From contig NZ_CP085442.1 in NCBI RefSeq assembly GCF_023824195.1, forward strand, positions 1,278,001-1,342,000: DNA of 64,000 nt. The letters are read 5' to 3'. Positions 37,105-45,012 of this stretch are shown here, one piece after another. The translations under genes were made by a program, and so were the position numbers. This DNA comes from Priestia megaterium (GTDB lineage: Bacteria > Bacillota > Bacilli > Bacillales > Bacillaceae_H). How positions within the stretch are numbered: position 1 is the first letter of the stretch; every line of letters starts with the position of its first letter. Under the pieces are notes generated by a model. The model had not been told where the DNA came from and made no database searches. It saw only the letters and a program-made list of their open reading frames with translations.

Positions 37105-37824
37105 ATGAAAATGATGGATGCTAATGAGATTATCTCATTTATTCAAAACAGCACAAAATCAACACCGGTAAAAGTTTACGTAAAAGGTGAAGTAGAAGGA
37201 ATTGACTTTGGTTCATCTTCTAAAACATTCGTAACGGGCAACACAGGTGTAGTATTCGGTGAATGGAAAGAAATCAAAGCTGCTATTGAAGCAAACGAAG
37301 GAAAAATTGAAGACTACGTAATTGAAAACGATCGCCGCAACTCTGCGATTCCTTTATTAGATATGAAAGGAATTAAAGCTCGTATTGAGCCGGGCGCTAT
37401 TATTCGCGATCAAGTTGAAATCGGCGACAACGCTGTTATTATGATGGGTGCATCTATTAACATCGGCTCTGTAATCGGTGAAGGAACAATGATCGACATG
37501 AACGTAGTACTTGGTGGTCGTGCAACAGTAGGTAAAAACTGTCACATCGGCGCAGGTTCTGTATTAGCTGGTGTTATTGAGCCACCTTCTGCAAAACCAG
37601 TTGTAGTAGAAGATGATGTAGTAATCGGTGCTAATGCTGTTGTTCTTGAAGGTGTAACAGTAGGTAAAGGTGCCGTAGTTGCTGCAGGTGCAATTGTGGT
37701 AGAAGATGTAGCTCCTTACACAGTAGTAGCAGGTACGCCGGCTCGCGTTATTAAAGAAATTGACGAAAAAACAAAGTCTAAAACAGAAATCAAGCAAGAA
37801 TTGCGTCAATTAAACGAAGAATAA
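37105..37824 (+). CDS. dapH: Tetrahydrodipicolinate N-acetyltransferase DapH
   Basis: 239 aa. An N-terminal helical part precedes a left-handed beta-helix of hexapeptide repeats ([59 protein letters not shown]). It acetylates tetrahydrodipicolinate, opening the acetylase branch to meso-diaminopimelate for lysine and cell wall. AGGAGG precedes ATG. The next step is PatA (21226-22389) and the last DapL, encoded next. Confidence 0.97.
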   Translation: MKMMDANEIISFIQNSTKSTPVKVYVKGEVEGIDFGSSSKTFVTGNTGVVFGEWKEIKAAIEANEGKIEDYVIENDRRNSAIPLLDMKGIKARIEPGAIIRDQVEIGDNAVIMMGASINIGSVIGEGTMIDMNVVLGGRATVGKNCHIGAGSVLAGVIEPPSAKPVVVEDDVVIGANAVVLEGVTVGKGAVVAAGAIVVEDVAPYTVVAGTPARVIKEIDEKTKSKTEIKQELRQLNEE

Positions 37825-37911
37825 GAAAAACGATCAGTTTGCGCTTTTTCTTTGCTGAATTAATAGGTTTTAGCGATTCAGATACTGAATCCTTAAACAT
37901 ATCATATGGAC

Positions 37912-37951
37912 AAGAAGAAAGCGTGGGCAACCACGCTTTCTTCTTTATTTC
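37912..37951 (+). terminator. Terminator-like hairpin between dapH and dapL
   Basis: Perfect 15-bp stem AAGAAGAAAGCGTGG/CCACGCTTTCTTCTT closed by GCAA and followed by TATTT. It ends only 18 bases before the dapL start, so it may attenuate dapL or protect the dapH transcript end. Confidence 0.65.
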
Positions 37952-37968
37952 GTGAGGAGGACATACAC

Positions 37969-39096
37969 ATGGCTGAAAATGAATTTGTGAAAATAAGAAG
38001 AGAGCTACATAAAATTCCTGAATTAGGGTTTCAAGAGGTGAAAACACAGCGTTTTTTGCTTGATTATATTAACACTCTTCCGCAAGAGCGCTTAGAAGTA
38101 AAGACGTGGAAAACAGGACTCTTTGTTAAAGTACATGGTACAGACCCAACTAAAACAATAGGCTACCGAGCAGATATTGACGGTCTTCCTATCACGGAAG
38201 AAACGAATTATTCTTTTCAATCACAGCATGAAGGACTCATGCATGCCTGCGGACATGATATGCATATGGCTATTGGGCTAGGAGTACTGACTTACTTTGC
38301 TCAGCATGAAATCAAAGATAATGTACTGTTCATCTTTCAACCTGCAGAAGAAGGTCCAGGAGGAGCACAGCCAATGCTCCAAAGCGACATCATGAAAGAA
38401 TGGCTTCCAGATTTCATCTTCGCCCTTCACGTAGCGCCTGAATATCCGGTTGGGTCGATTGCGCTGAAGGAAGGGTTACTATTTGCTAACACGTCTGAGC
38501 TATTTATTGATTTAAAAGGAAAAGGCGGGCATGCTGCTTATCCACATACAACAAATGATATGGTAGTTGCTGCATGTCAGCTCGTTTCACAGCTTCAAAC
38601 TATTGTTGCTCGCAACGTTGATCCGCTAGACAGCGCTGTAATTACAGTAGGAAAAATTCAAGGCGGGACGGTTCAAAATATTATTGCGGAGCGAGCTCGC
38701 ATAGAAGGAACCATTCGCACGCTATCTCCTGAATCAATGACGCGTGTTAAAGAACGAATTGAAGCGATTGTTAAAGGAGTAGAAGTAGGGTATCAGTGTG
38801 AAACAGCCATTGATTATGGTTGTATGTATCATCAAGTATATAATCACCATGAAGTCACGCGAGAGTTTATGGAATTTGCCAAAGCGCAAACGGACGTGGA
38901 TGTCATTGAGTGCAAAGAAGCAATGACAGGAGAAGATTTTGGCTATATGCTAAAAGATATTCCTGGATTTATGTTTTGGCTTGGCGTTCAGTCTGAATAT
39001 GGTCTTCATCATGCAAAGCTGAAGCCTCATGAAGGCGCAATAGATATTGCGATTTCACTTATTACAAAATATTTTGAACATAAAGGCAATCAATAA
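37969..39096 (+). CDS. dapL: N-acetyldiaminopimelate deacetylase DapL
   Basis: 375 aa M20 metallopeptidase-family enzyme. Metal ligands are visible in [15 protein letters not shown] and [15 protein letters not shown], with [17 protein letters not shown] in the dimerisation part and a C-terminal [12 protein letters not shown]. It removes acetate from N-acetyl-LL-diaminopimelate. ATG 37969 with GAGGAGG 8 bases upstream; the longer frame from 37906 runs through the hairpin and is unlikely. Confidence 0.95.
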   Translation: MAENEFVKIRRELHKIPELGFQEVKTQRFLLDYINTLPQERLEVKTWKTGLFVKVHGTDPTKTIGYRADIDGLPITEETNYSFQSQHEGLMHACGHDMHMAIGLGVLTYFAQHEIKDNVLFIFQPAEEGPGGAQPMLQSDIMKEWLPDFIFALHVAPEYPVGSIALKEGLLFANTSELFIDLKGKGGHAAYPHTTNDMVVAACQLVSQLQTIVARNVDPLDSAVITVGKIQGGTVQNIIAERARIEGTIRTLSPESMTRVKERIEAIVKGVEVGYQCETAIDYGCMYHQVYNHHEVTREFMEFAKAQTDVDVIECKEAMTGEDFGYMLKDIPGFMFWLGVQSEYGLHHAKLKPHEGAIDIAISLITKYFEHKGNQ

Positions 39097-39152
39097 ATCG
39101 TATAATCATTTTTCCTTATGGCTAAATTAATACCATGAGGAGGTGGGCAACG

Positions 39153-39398
39153 ATGGCACGAATTGGTGTAGAATACGGTTTAACAGATGTACAGGCTGCA
39201 CTTCAGCAGCTCGGACATGAAGTGGTACAATTACGCAACGAAAGTGATGCACAAGGGTGCGATTGCTGTGTTGTAACAGGACAGGATTCAAACGTAATGG
39301 GGATTTCTGATGCAGTAACGCAAGGCTCAGTTATTACAGCTAGCGGATTAACGGCAGAAGAAATTTGTCAGCAAGTAGGCAACAAGGTACAAGGATAA
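39153..39398 (+). CDS. ykuS: YkuS, UPF0180 family protein
   Basis: 81 aa: [20 protein letters not shown] followed by [20 protein letters not shown], with two adjacent cysteines (CDCC) and [11 protein letters not shown]. The family is small, cytoplasmic and of unknown function. Start ATG 39153 behind GAGGAGG. Its terminator overlaps the end of convergent ykuT. Confidence 0.92.
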   Translation: MARIGVEYGLTDVQAALQQLGHEVVQLRNESDAQGCDCCVVTGQDSNVMGISDAVTQGSVITASGLTAEEICQQVGNKVQG

Positions 39399-39403
39399 AA
39401 GAA

Positions 39404-39435
39404 AGCCGAAGGAATAAATCCTTCGGCTATTTTTT
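39404..39435. terminator. Terminator between ykuS and ykuT
   Basis: AGCCGAAGGA pairs with TCCTTCGGCT, five-base loop, then ATTTTTT. The ykuT stop codon starts inside the T-run. Confidence 0.88.
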
Positions 39436-40297
39436 ATGCATGCTGAGGCTGCTTGGCATCTTCAGGCTGCTTTTTATCAATATTTACTTGATGAGGGAAC
39501 GGAATATCAATACCGTTTGCGTCAAACGCTTCTTTAAACTCTTTGCGAAGCTGACGTTCAACCCCCCACTGTTCCCCGTTTTTAGCTTTGCCAACTACAC
39601 GAAGCACAACGTCTGATGCGCCTAGACCTTGAACTCCTATCACGCTTGGTCCTTCTACAATGTTTTCATTTGTTGCAGCAACGCGTTCGCATACTTTTTC
39701 TAGTACGGAAATAGCTTTGTCAATATCATCATCATACGAAATGCCAATATCAATCAACGCGCGCATATTGCCTCGGGAATGATTGCTTAAGCTTGTAATT
39801 TCACGGTTAGGCACATAGTGCAGAGTTCCATCAAATCCGCGAATTTGAGTAGTACGAAGACCTACTGATTCGACAATCCCTGAAAAACTTCCGGTTGTTA
39901 CATAGTCGTCAACATCCAGCTGTTTTTCAAGAAGTAAAAAGAAACCTGTTACAACGTCGCTAACCAGTCCTTGAGCACCGAATCCGATTGCTAGACCTAC
40001 AACTCCGGCACCAGCTAATAGAGCTGTGGCATGGATATTTACTGCTTCAAGCAGCATGACGACAAAAATAAAAATAAGTACATATGAAAACACATTAACG
40101 GTTAAACTTTTGAGTGTGAGCATACGTCCGCGCGTAGCATTTTCGCGCTCACTCATTTTTTCAAAGGAACGCTCAATAATTTTTTTACCAATTGCTCGTA
40201 CAAGTAAAAAAACAATGGTAATAGCAATGAGTTTTAACACAATAACTCCAGCATTGGTAAGAAGCTGTTCCCAGTTGATGTCTTGCATCTTAAACAT
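39434..40297 (-). CDS. ykuT: Small-conductance mechanosensitive channel, MscS family (YkuT)
   Basis: 287 aa. Three membrane helices (about 15-35, 68-88, 90-120); the pore helix TM3 is AGAGVVGLAIGFGAQGLVSD. A cytoplasmic beta domain follows (DDYVTTGSFSGIVESVGLRT; YVPNREI). It opens on membrane tension to release solutes during hypo-osmotic shock. The C-terminus (QPEDAKQPQHA) is low complexity. Confidence 0.94.
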   Translation of the reverse strand: MFKMQDINWEQLLTNAGVIVLKLIAITIVFLLVRAIGKKIIERSFEKMSERENATRGRMLTLKSLTVNVFSYVLIFIFVVMLLEAVNIHATALLAGAGVVGLAIGFGAQGLVSDVVTGFFLLLEKQLDVDDYVTTGSFSGIVESVGLRTTQIRGFDGTLHYVPNREITSLSNHSRGNMRALIDIGISYDDDIDKAISVLEKVCERVAATNENIVEGPSVIGVQGLGASDVVLRVVGKAKNGEQWGVERQLRKEFKEAFDANGIDIPFPHQVNIDKKQPEDAKQPQHA

Positions 40298-40547
40298 TAG
40301 TTGTTCATCCTTCCTATGTTCTGTTTCAATATTAATAAGTGGGAATTTATTCTGCGGAAAAGATTTTGTAAGAGTATGAGCACATTTGTTTATTCCCGAT
40401 ATTAGACATGCTAAACTGAGAAGGTAAATAAATGCAACCCTTTTATAGCATTTTTTTGCTGAAGTCAGGGTTTAATTTGCCCTAAAGGCGGGCATAACAA
40501 CTATGTTACCATTATAAGATGTTGTTTAAATTCATTCTTAATTAATA

Positions 40548-40576
40548 TTGACTAAAAAAACAATATCCATTATAAT
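40548..40576 (+). promoter_or_regulatory. Sigma-A promoter of ykuU
   Basis: TTGACT (40548-40553), 17-base spacer, TATAAT (40571-40576). The rest of the 356-base gap from ykuT shows no gene. ATTATAATGAAAACCGTTAT overlaps the -10 and is a possible regulator site, but it does not match a PerR box well. Confidence 0.8.
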
Positions 40577-40653
40577 GAAAACCGTTATAACAGTACATAA
40601 GTGAGAATGTTTTATACATTTTCTCATTTAATAATTATTTGGAGGGATCATGT

Positions 40654-41202
40654 ATGCCAGAACGTATGGTAGGTAAACAAGCTCCACGCTTTGAAATGGA
40701 AGCTGTATTATCAAACAAAGAATTCGGTAAAGTTAGCTTAGAAGAAAATATTAAAAATGACAAATGGACAGTATTATTCTTCTATCCAATGGACTTTACA
40801 TTTGTATGTCCAACAGAAATTACTGCACTTTCTGACCGTTATGATGAGTTTGAAGATCTTGACGCAGAAGTAATCGGTGTTTCTACAGACACAATCCATA
40901 CACACTTAGCTTGGATCAACACTGATCGTAAAGATAATGGTTTAGGTGATCTTAAATATCCATTAGCAGCTGATACAAATCACGTTGTTTCTCGTGAGTA
41001 CGGCGTTTTAATTGAAGAAGAAGGTGTAGCACTTCGCGGTTTATTCATCATCAGCCCAGAAGGCGAATTACAATATTCAGTTGTAAACCACAACAATATT
41101 GGCCGTGACGTTGATGAAACTTTACGTGTTCTTCAAGCGTTACAAACTGGCGGACTTTGCCCAGCTAACTGGAAACCAGGTCAAGCTACTTTAAACGCGT
41201 AA
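40654..41202 (+). CDS. ykuU: 2-Cys peroxiredoxin YkuU
   Basis: 182 aa. Peroxidatic Cys in YPMDFTFVCPTEITALSDRY and resolving Cys in GGLCPANWKPG; typical 2-Cys peroxiredoxin (AhpC-like) that reduces peroxides in the cytoplasm. ATG 40654 with GGAGGG upstream. It is followed by the thioredoxin-like YkuV, a likely reductant partner, after a terminator. Confidence 0.95.
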   Translation: MPERMVGKQAPRFEMEAVLSNKEFGKVSLEENIKNDKWTVLFFYPMDFTFVCPTEITALSDRYDEFEDLDAEVIGVSTDTIHTHLAWINTDRKDNGLGDLKYPLAADTNHVVSREYGVLIEEEGVALRGLFIISPEGELQYSVVNHNNIGRDVDETLRVLQALQTGGLCPANWKPGQATLNA

Positions 41203-41214
41203 GCACAACGTTTA

Positions 41215-41246
41215 AAAGGTCTAACGTCCACGTTAGGCCTTTTTTT
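41215..41246 (+). terminator. ykuU terminator
   Basis: AAAGGTCTAACG pairs with CGTTAGGCCTTT (one mismatch), followed by TTTT. Confidence 0.85.
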
Positions 41247-41304
41247 CATCGGATAATAAAGAACATATAGTTAATAATAGTGAAAATAAGGGAGGCTTTT
41301 ATTC

Positions 41305-41751
41305 ATGAAATTACGTCAGCCAATGCCTGAGTTAACGGGCGCTACAGAATGGTTAAACGGAGAGGTTACAGAAGATCAGCTAATCGGCGAAAAGCCAACG
41401 CTTATTCATTTTTGGTCAGTAAGCTGTCATTTATGTAAAGAAGCAATGCCTCAAGTAAATGAATTTCGCGACCAATACAAAGATCAATTAAACGTAGTAG
41501 CAGTTCATATGCCGCGCTCTGAAGATGATTTAGACTTAACAAAAATTAAAGAAGTAGCAGCAGAACATGATATTACGCAGCCAATTTTTGTAGACAGTGA
41601 ACATAAATTGACGGATGCATTTGAAAATCAATATGTACCGGCATATTATGTATTTGACAAAACAGGTCAGCTACGTCACTTCCAAGCTGGTGGAAGCGGT
41701 ATGAAAATGCTTGAAAAGCGCGTGAATCGTGTATTAGGCGAGAACGAATAA
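41305..41751 (+). CDS. ykuV: Thiol-disulfide oxidoreductase YkuV
   Basis: 148 aa thioredoxin-fold protein with active site CHLC in LIHFWSVSCHLCKEAMPQV and cis-Pro in YVPAYYVFDKTGQLR. Nearly identical in pattern to B. subtilis YkuV, a cytoplasmic thioredoxin-like reductant. No signal peptide or membrane anchor. Probably supports YkuU. Confidence 0.95.
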   Translation: MKLRQPMPELTGATEWLNGEVTEDQLIGEKPTLIHFWSVSCHLCKEAMPQVNEFRDQYKDQLNVVAVHMPRSEDDLDLTKIKEVAAEHDITQPIFVDSEHKLTDAFENQYVPAYYVFDKTGQLRHFQAGGSGMKMLEKRVNRVLGENE

Positions 41752-41772
41752 ATACAGGCAGTTGTAACAGGT

Positions 41773-41820
41773 GAAAAGCATTCGATGCTTAGTAGAACTT
41801 GCATCGAATGTTTTTCTTTT
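41773..41820 (+). terminator. ykuV terminator
   Basis: GAAAAGCATTCGATGC pairs with GCATCGAATGTTTTTC; T-rich tail. Confidence 0.85.
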
Positions 41821-41938
41821 TTGTGTGTAGGAAGTAACTGATAAAGGAAATATAAAAATGTGGATTTTTTCTTGTGAGTTTACACCATACTAACACTAAC
41901 AACATGATACGAAACTTACTATTGGAGGTAATTTACAT

Positions 41939-42835
41939 ATGAAATTAGGTATGATTGGCTTAGGAAAAATGGGAGCAAACCTAGTATTAAATTTACTAGA
42001 TCATAACCATTCTGTGGTAGCGTTCGATGTGAACAACGAAGCAGTACAGAAAGTATCAGAAAAGGGAGCAGAAGGCGCTTCTTCCATTAAAGAATTAGTG
42101 AGCAAATTAGAAAAACCACGCATTGCTTGGGTAATGGTTCCGGCTGGGGAGCTCACAGAAAAAGTAATTTCTGAGCTCCAAGAACTACTTGAAGAAGGAG
42201 ACATGATTATTGAAGGCGGTAATTCCAAGTATAAAGATTCTGTACGACGTGCTGCAGCTTCTGCTGAAAAAGGAATTCACTACTTTGATGTTGGAACAAG
42301 CGGCGGAATGGAAGGTGCCCGAAACGGCGCTTGTATGATGATTGGGGGAGATAAAGAAGCATTTTCTACAATCGAACCTATTTTCCGCGACATCAACGTA
42401 GAAAACGGCTATCTCTATTCAGGTGCAGCAGGAAGTGGTCACTTCTTGAAAATGGTTCATAACGGAATTGAGTACGGCATGATGCAAGCAATTGCTGAAG
42501 GTTTTGATGTGTTAGAGAAAAGTGAATTTGACTATGACTATGAAGCCGTAGCCCGCGTATGGAATAATGGCTCTGTTATTCGCTCATGGTTAATCGAATT
42601 AATGGAACGTGCATTTTCAAAAGATGCAAAACTTGACAGTATTAAAGGAGTTATGCATTCTTCCGGTGAAGGAAAATGGACGGTTGAATCAGCTTTAGAT
42701 TTACAAGTGCCAACGCCAGTTATTGCTCTATCTTTAATGATGCGCTATCGCTCACTTGAAGACGATACGTTTACAGGTAAAGTAGTTGCCGCTCTTCGCA
42801 ATGAGTTCGGCGGACATGCAGTAGAAAAACAATAA
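41939..42835 (+). CDS. gnd: 6-phosphogluconate dehydrogenase, short (NAD-type) form
   Basis: 298 aa, the short form resembling B. subtilis YqeC rather than the 470-aa enzyme. Rossmann motif MKLGMIGLGKMGANLVLNLL, substrate motif DVGTSGGMEGARNGACMMIG, catalytic Lys in HFLKMVHNGIEYGMMQ. Oxidatively decarboxylates 6-phosphogluconate to ribulose-5-phosphate. Preceded by GGAGG. Its stop codon abuts repeat copy C, whose hairpin is the only terminator. Confidence 0.92.
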   Translation: MKLGMIGLGKMGANLVLNLLDHNHSVVAFDVNNEAVQKVSEKGAEGASSIKELVSKLEKPRIAWVMVPAGELTEKVISELQELLEEGDMIIEGGNSKYKDSVRRAAASAEKGIHYFDVGTSGGMEGARNGACMMIGGDKEAFSTIEPIFRDINVENGYLYSGAAGSGHFLKMVHNGIEYGMMQAIAEGFDVLEKSEFDYDYEAVARVWNNGSVIRSWLIELMERAFSKDAKLDSIKGVMHSSGEGKWTVESALDLQVPTPVIALSLMMRYRSLEDDTFTGKVVAALRNEFGGHAVEKQ

Positions 42836-43148
42836 AAAAAGAGGCTGGGACAAACGTATTTTAGACGAAGTGAAAAACGAACCATTGATCAACATGTTTG
42901 ATTAGTGGTTCGTTTTTTTGTTATGGTGAATAGGTTTCGTCTGTTTAGATCTTTCTAGCAGTTGATGGGAGGGAAAGACGAAGACTCCTGCGGGGAAAGC
43001 GGAAGGGACGAGGAGGCTCATCGGCCGCCCGCGGAAAGCGAAGTCTTGCACGGAAATCAACTGCGGTATCACAAGCAGTTCAACTAATGTATTCGATTTG
43101 TTCGTCTTTAGATTGGATTCATTTAGTTATATCCCAACCTCTTTTTTT
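42836..43148 (+). repeat. Dispersed terminator-bearing repeat, copy C
   Basis: 313 bases, starting AAAAAGAGGCTGGGACAAA right after the gnd stop and ending TATATCCCAACCTCTTTTTTT (last 20 shown in part), an inverted copy of the start with two mismatches. Terminator hairpin at 42876-42918. GCAGTTGAT before the core pairs with ATCAACTGC after it, and AAGACT with AGTCTT, nesting the core. It lacks about 28 bases of the core found in A, B and D (between GGGAAAGCGGAA and GACGAGGAGG). Confidence 0.9.
42876..42919 (+). terminator. Terminator hairpin inside repeat copy C (serves gnd)
   Basis: AACGAACCA (42876-42884) pairs with TGGTTCGTT (42906-42914), with further pairing of the inner bases, then a T-run. 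Stem bases differ from copies A, B and D. Confidence 0.85.
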
Positions 43149-43260
43149 ATGACTATTTACCTTTTTTTGAAAAAATATCTAAAAATTATGGTAATTTATT
43201 TCGGGAACCGATATATTTAAATATGTGTGCCACATTTTAGCTAAAGGAAGGACGGGGTAT

Positions 43261-44997
43261 ATGGGAACGTTTAAAAAACTAAAAGATTTTTATTTGCCGT
43301 ACCGAATGTACTTTTTTTATTCTGCTATTTGCTTGTTATTTGTAACCTCCATCACTGTGATTTACCCTATTGTGTTGCAATATACGATTGATCATATTGT
43401 GTTAGGAAAACAATATCAGCTAGTCGGTAATGTAGCATTTATTTTTATTGGGCTGATGATTGTCAAAGGAATCTTTACATATATTCAGCAATATTACGGC
43501 GACTTATTTGGAATTAAGTCCGTGTATACTCTTCGCAATAAACTTTACCGCAAACTTCAGTATTTACCGTTTTCTTACTATGACAATGCTAAAACAGGGG
43601 ACTTGATGTCCAGGTTGACAGCTGATGTAGAAGGATTTCGTTTTTTTCTATCTTTTGGCTTCTCAGAATTAATTCGCTTCGTTATTTTACTTACTGCCAG
43701 CTTTTCCGTTATGTTCTATTACTCTATTTCACTCACTCTTGTCACAATCTGCCTGCTGCCTTTTTTGGGGGTAGCTGTTTATCGTTTTGATAAACGCGTT
43801 CATCCAGCGTTTCGCTTAATTCGCCAATCGTTTGGGGAACTTAATACAAATGTTCAAGAAAATATAAGCGGCATACAAACGGTCAAGTCATTATCGAGAG
43901 AAAAATTTCAAACCTCTAAATTTAACGACTCCAACGGAGTTTATAAAAATCGAAACATTGAAACAGCGAATGTATGGGCAACTTATTTCCCCTTAATGGA
44001 GTTTATAGGAAACTTATCTATTGTTGGTCTCCTTGCGTACGGAGGAGCGCTTGTTATGAACGGAAGCGTACGTCCGGGAGAGCTTGTTGCTTTCTTTAGC
44101 TTAACCTCTTATTTGATGTGGCCTATTATGAATCTAGGGTTTGTTATCAATATGTTTTCACAGTCTAAAGCTTCAGGTGAAAGGCTGCTAGAAATTTTAG
44201 AAGAAGAAGAAAAAGTCCATGAGCATGCCGGAAGTTTCTCTATTAATGGAACGGTCGAGTTTCAACATGTTAGCTTATCCTATCCAAACGAAGAAAAAAA
44301 GTCGCTTGAGAACATATCATTTTCTGCTTCTAAAGGAAAAGTAGTAGGTTTAATCGGAGCAACTGGAGCCGGCAAAACAAGCTTAACACAGCTGCTCACG
44401 AGGTTTTACGAACCAACTTCAGGACGAATCTTAGTTAACCATCGTCCGATTAAAGAGTATCCGCTCCCTGTTCTTCGGAAAGAAATTGGCTTTGTACTTC
44501 AAGAAACGTTTTTGTTCTCAAGCAGCATAGGAACCAACATCTCCTATGGCGTGCCGGGTATTTCTAGAGAAGACATTATTGATGCTGCAAAACGAGCGCA
44601 GGCGCATGACTTTATTATGGAGCTTCCAGATGGGTACGACACGATGCTAGGAGAGAGAGGACTGGGGTTATCAGGCGGACAAAAGCAGCGCATTGCGATT
44701 GCACGAGCGCTTATCTTAAACCCTAGCATCTTAGTATTAGATGATGCGACGAGTGCCGTTGATATGAAAACAGAAAGAGAAATTCAATTGGCTTTAAAAG
44801 AAGTGATGAAAAATCGTACTACGTTTATTATCGCACACCGCCTTTCTTCTTTGCGACATGCCGATGAAATCTTGGTCTTACATGAGGGTCAAATAAAAGA
44901 GAGAGGAAGCCATGAAACGCTCATTCAAAAGCAAGGGATTTATAAAAACATTTATGACATTCAATATGAAAGCAATACGTCGGTGATGAACGTATAA
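43261..44997 (+). CDS. yknU: ABC exporter half-transporter (YknU-like), degenerate ATPase site
   Basis: 578 aa: six-helix membrane domain then ATPase. Walker A GATGAGKTSLTQLL, signature LSGGQKQRIAIARAL, Walker B ILVLDDATSAVD with Asp where the catalytic Glu is expected. This is the pattern of the degenerate half in heterodimeric exporters. Start ATG 43261 follows GGAAGGACGGGG; the frame from 43225 is less likely. The partner gene follows 15 bases later. Exported substrate unknown. Confidence 0.88.
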   Translation: MGTFKKLKDFYLPYRMYFFYSAICLLFVTSITVIYPIVLQYTIDHIVLGKQYQLVGNVAFIFIGLMIVKGIFTYIQQYYGDLFGIKSVYTLRNKLYRKLQYLPFSYYDNAKTGDLMSRLTADVEGFRFFLSFGFSELIRFVILLTASFSVMFYYSISLTLVTICLLPFLGVAVYRFDKRVHPAFRLIRQSFGELNTNVQENISGIQTVKSLSREKFQTSKFNDSNGVYKNRNIETANVWATYFPLMEFIGNLSIVGLLAYGGALVMNGSVRPGELVAFFSLTSYLMWPIMNLGFVINMFSQSKASGERLLEILEEEEKVHEHAGSFSINGTVEFQHVSLSYPNEEKKSLENISFSASKGKVVGLIGATGAGKTSLTQLLTRFYEPTSGRILVNHRPIKEYPLPVLRKEIGFVLQETFLFSSSIGTNISYGVPGISREDIIDAAKRAQAHDFIMELPDGYDTMLGERGLGLSGGQKQRIAIARALILNPSILVLDDATSAVDMKTEREIQLALKEVMKNRTTFIIAHRLSSLRHADEILVLHEGQIKERGSHETLIQKQGIYKNIYDIQYESNTSVMNV

Positions 44998-45012
44998 CAA
45001 GGGAGGAATAGA

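Noticed and set aside
40555..40590. Possible PerR box over the ykuU -10
   Set aside because: Half-sites do not match the TTATAAT-N-ATTATAA consensus well enough; a promoter explains the bases.
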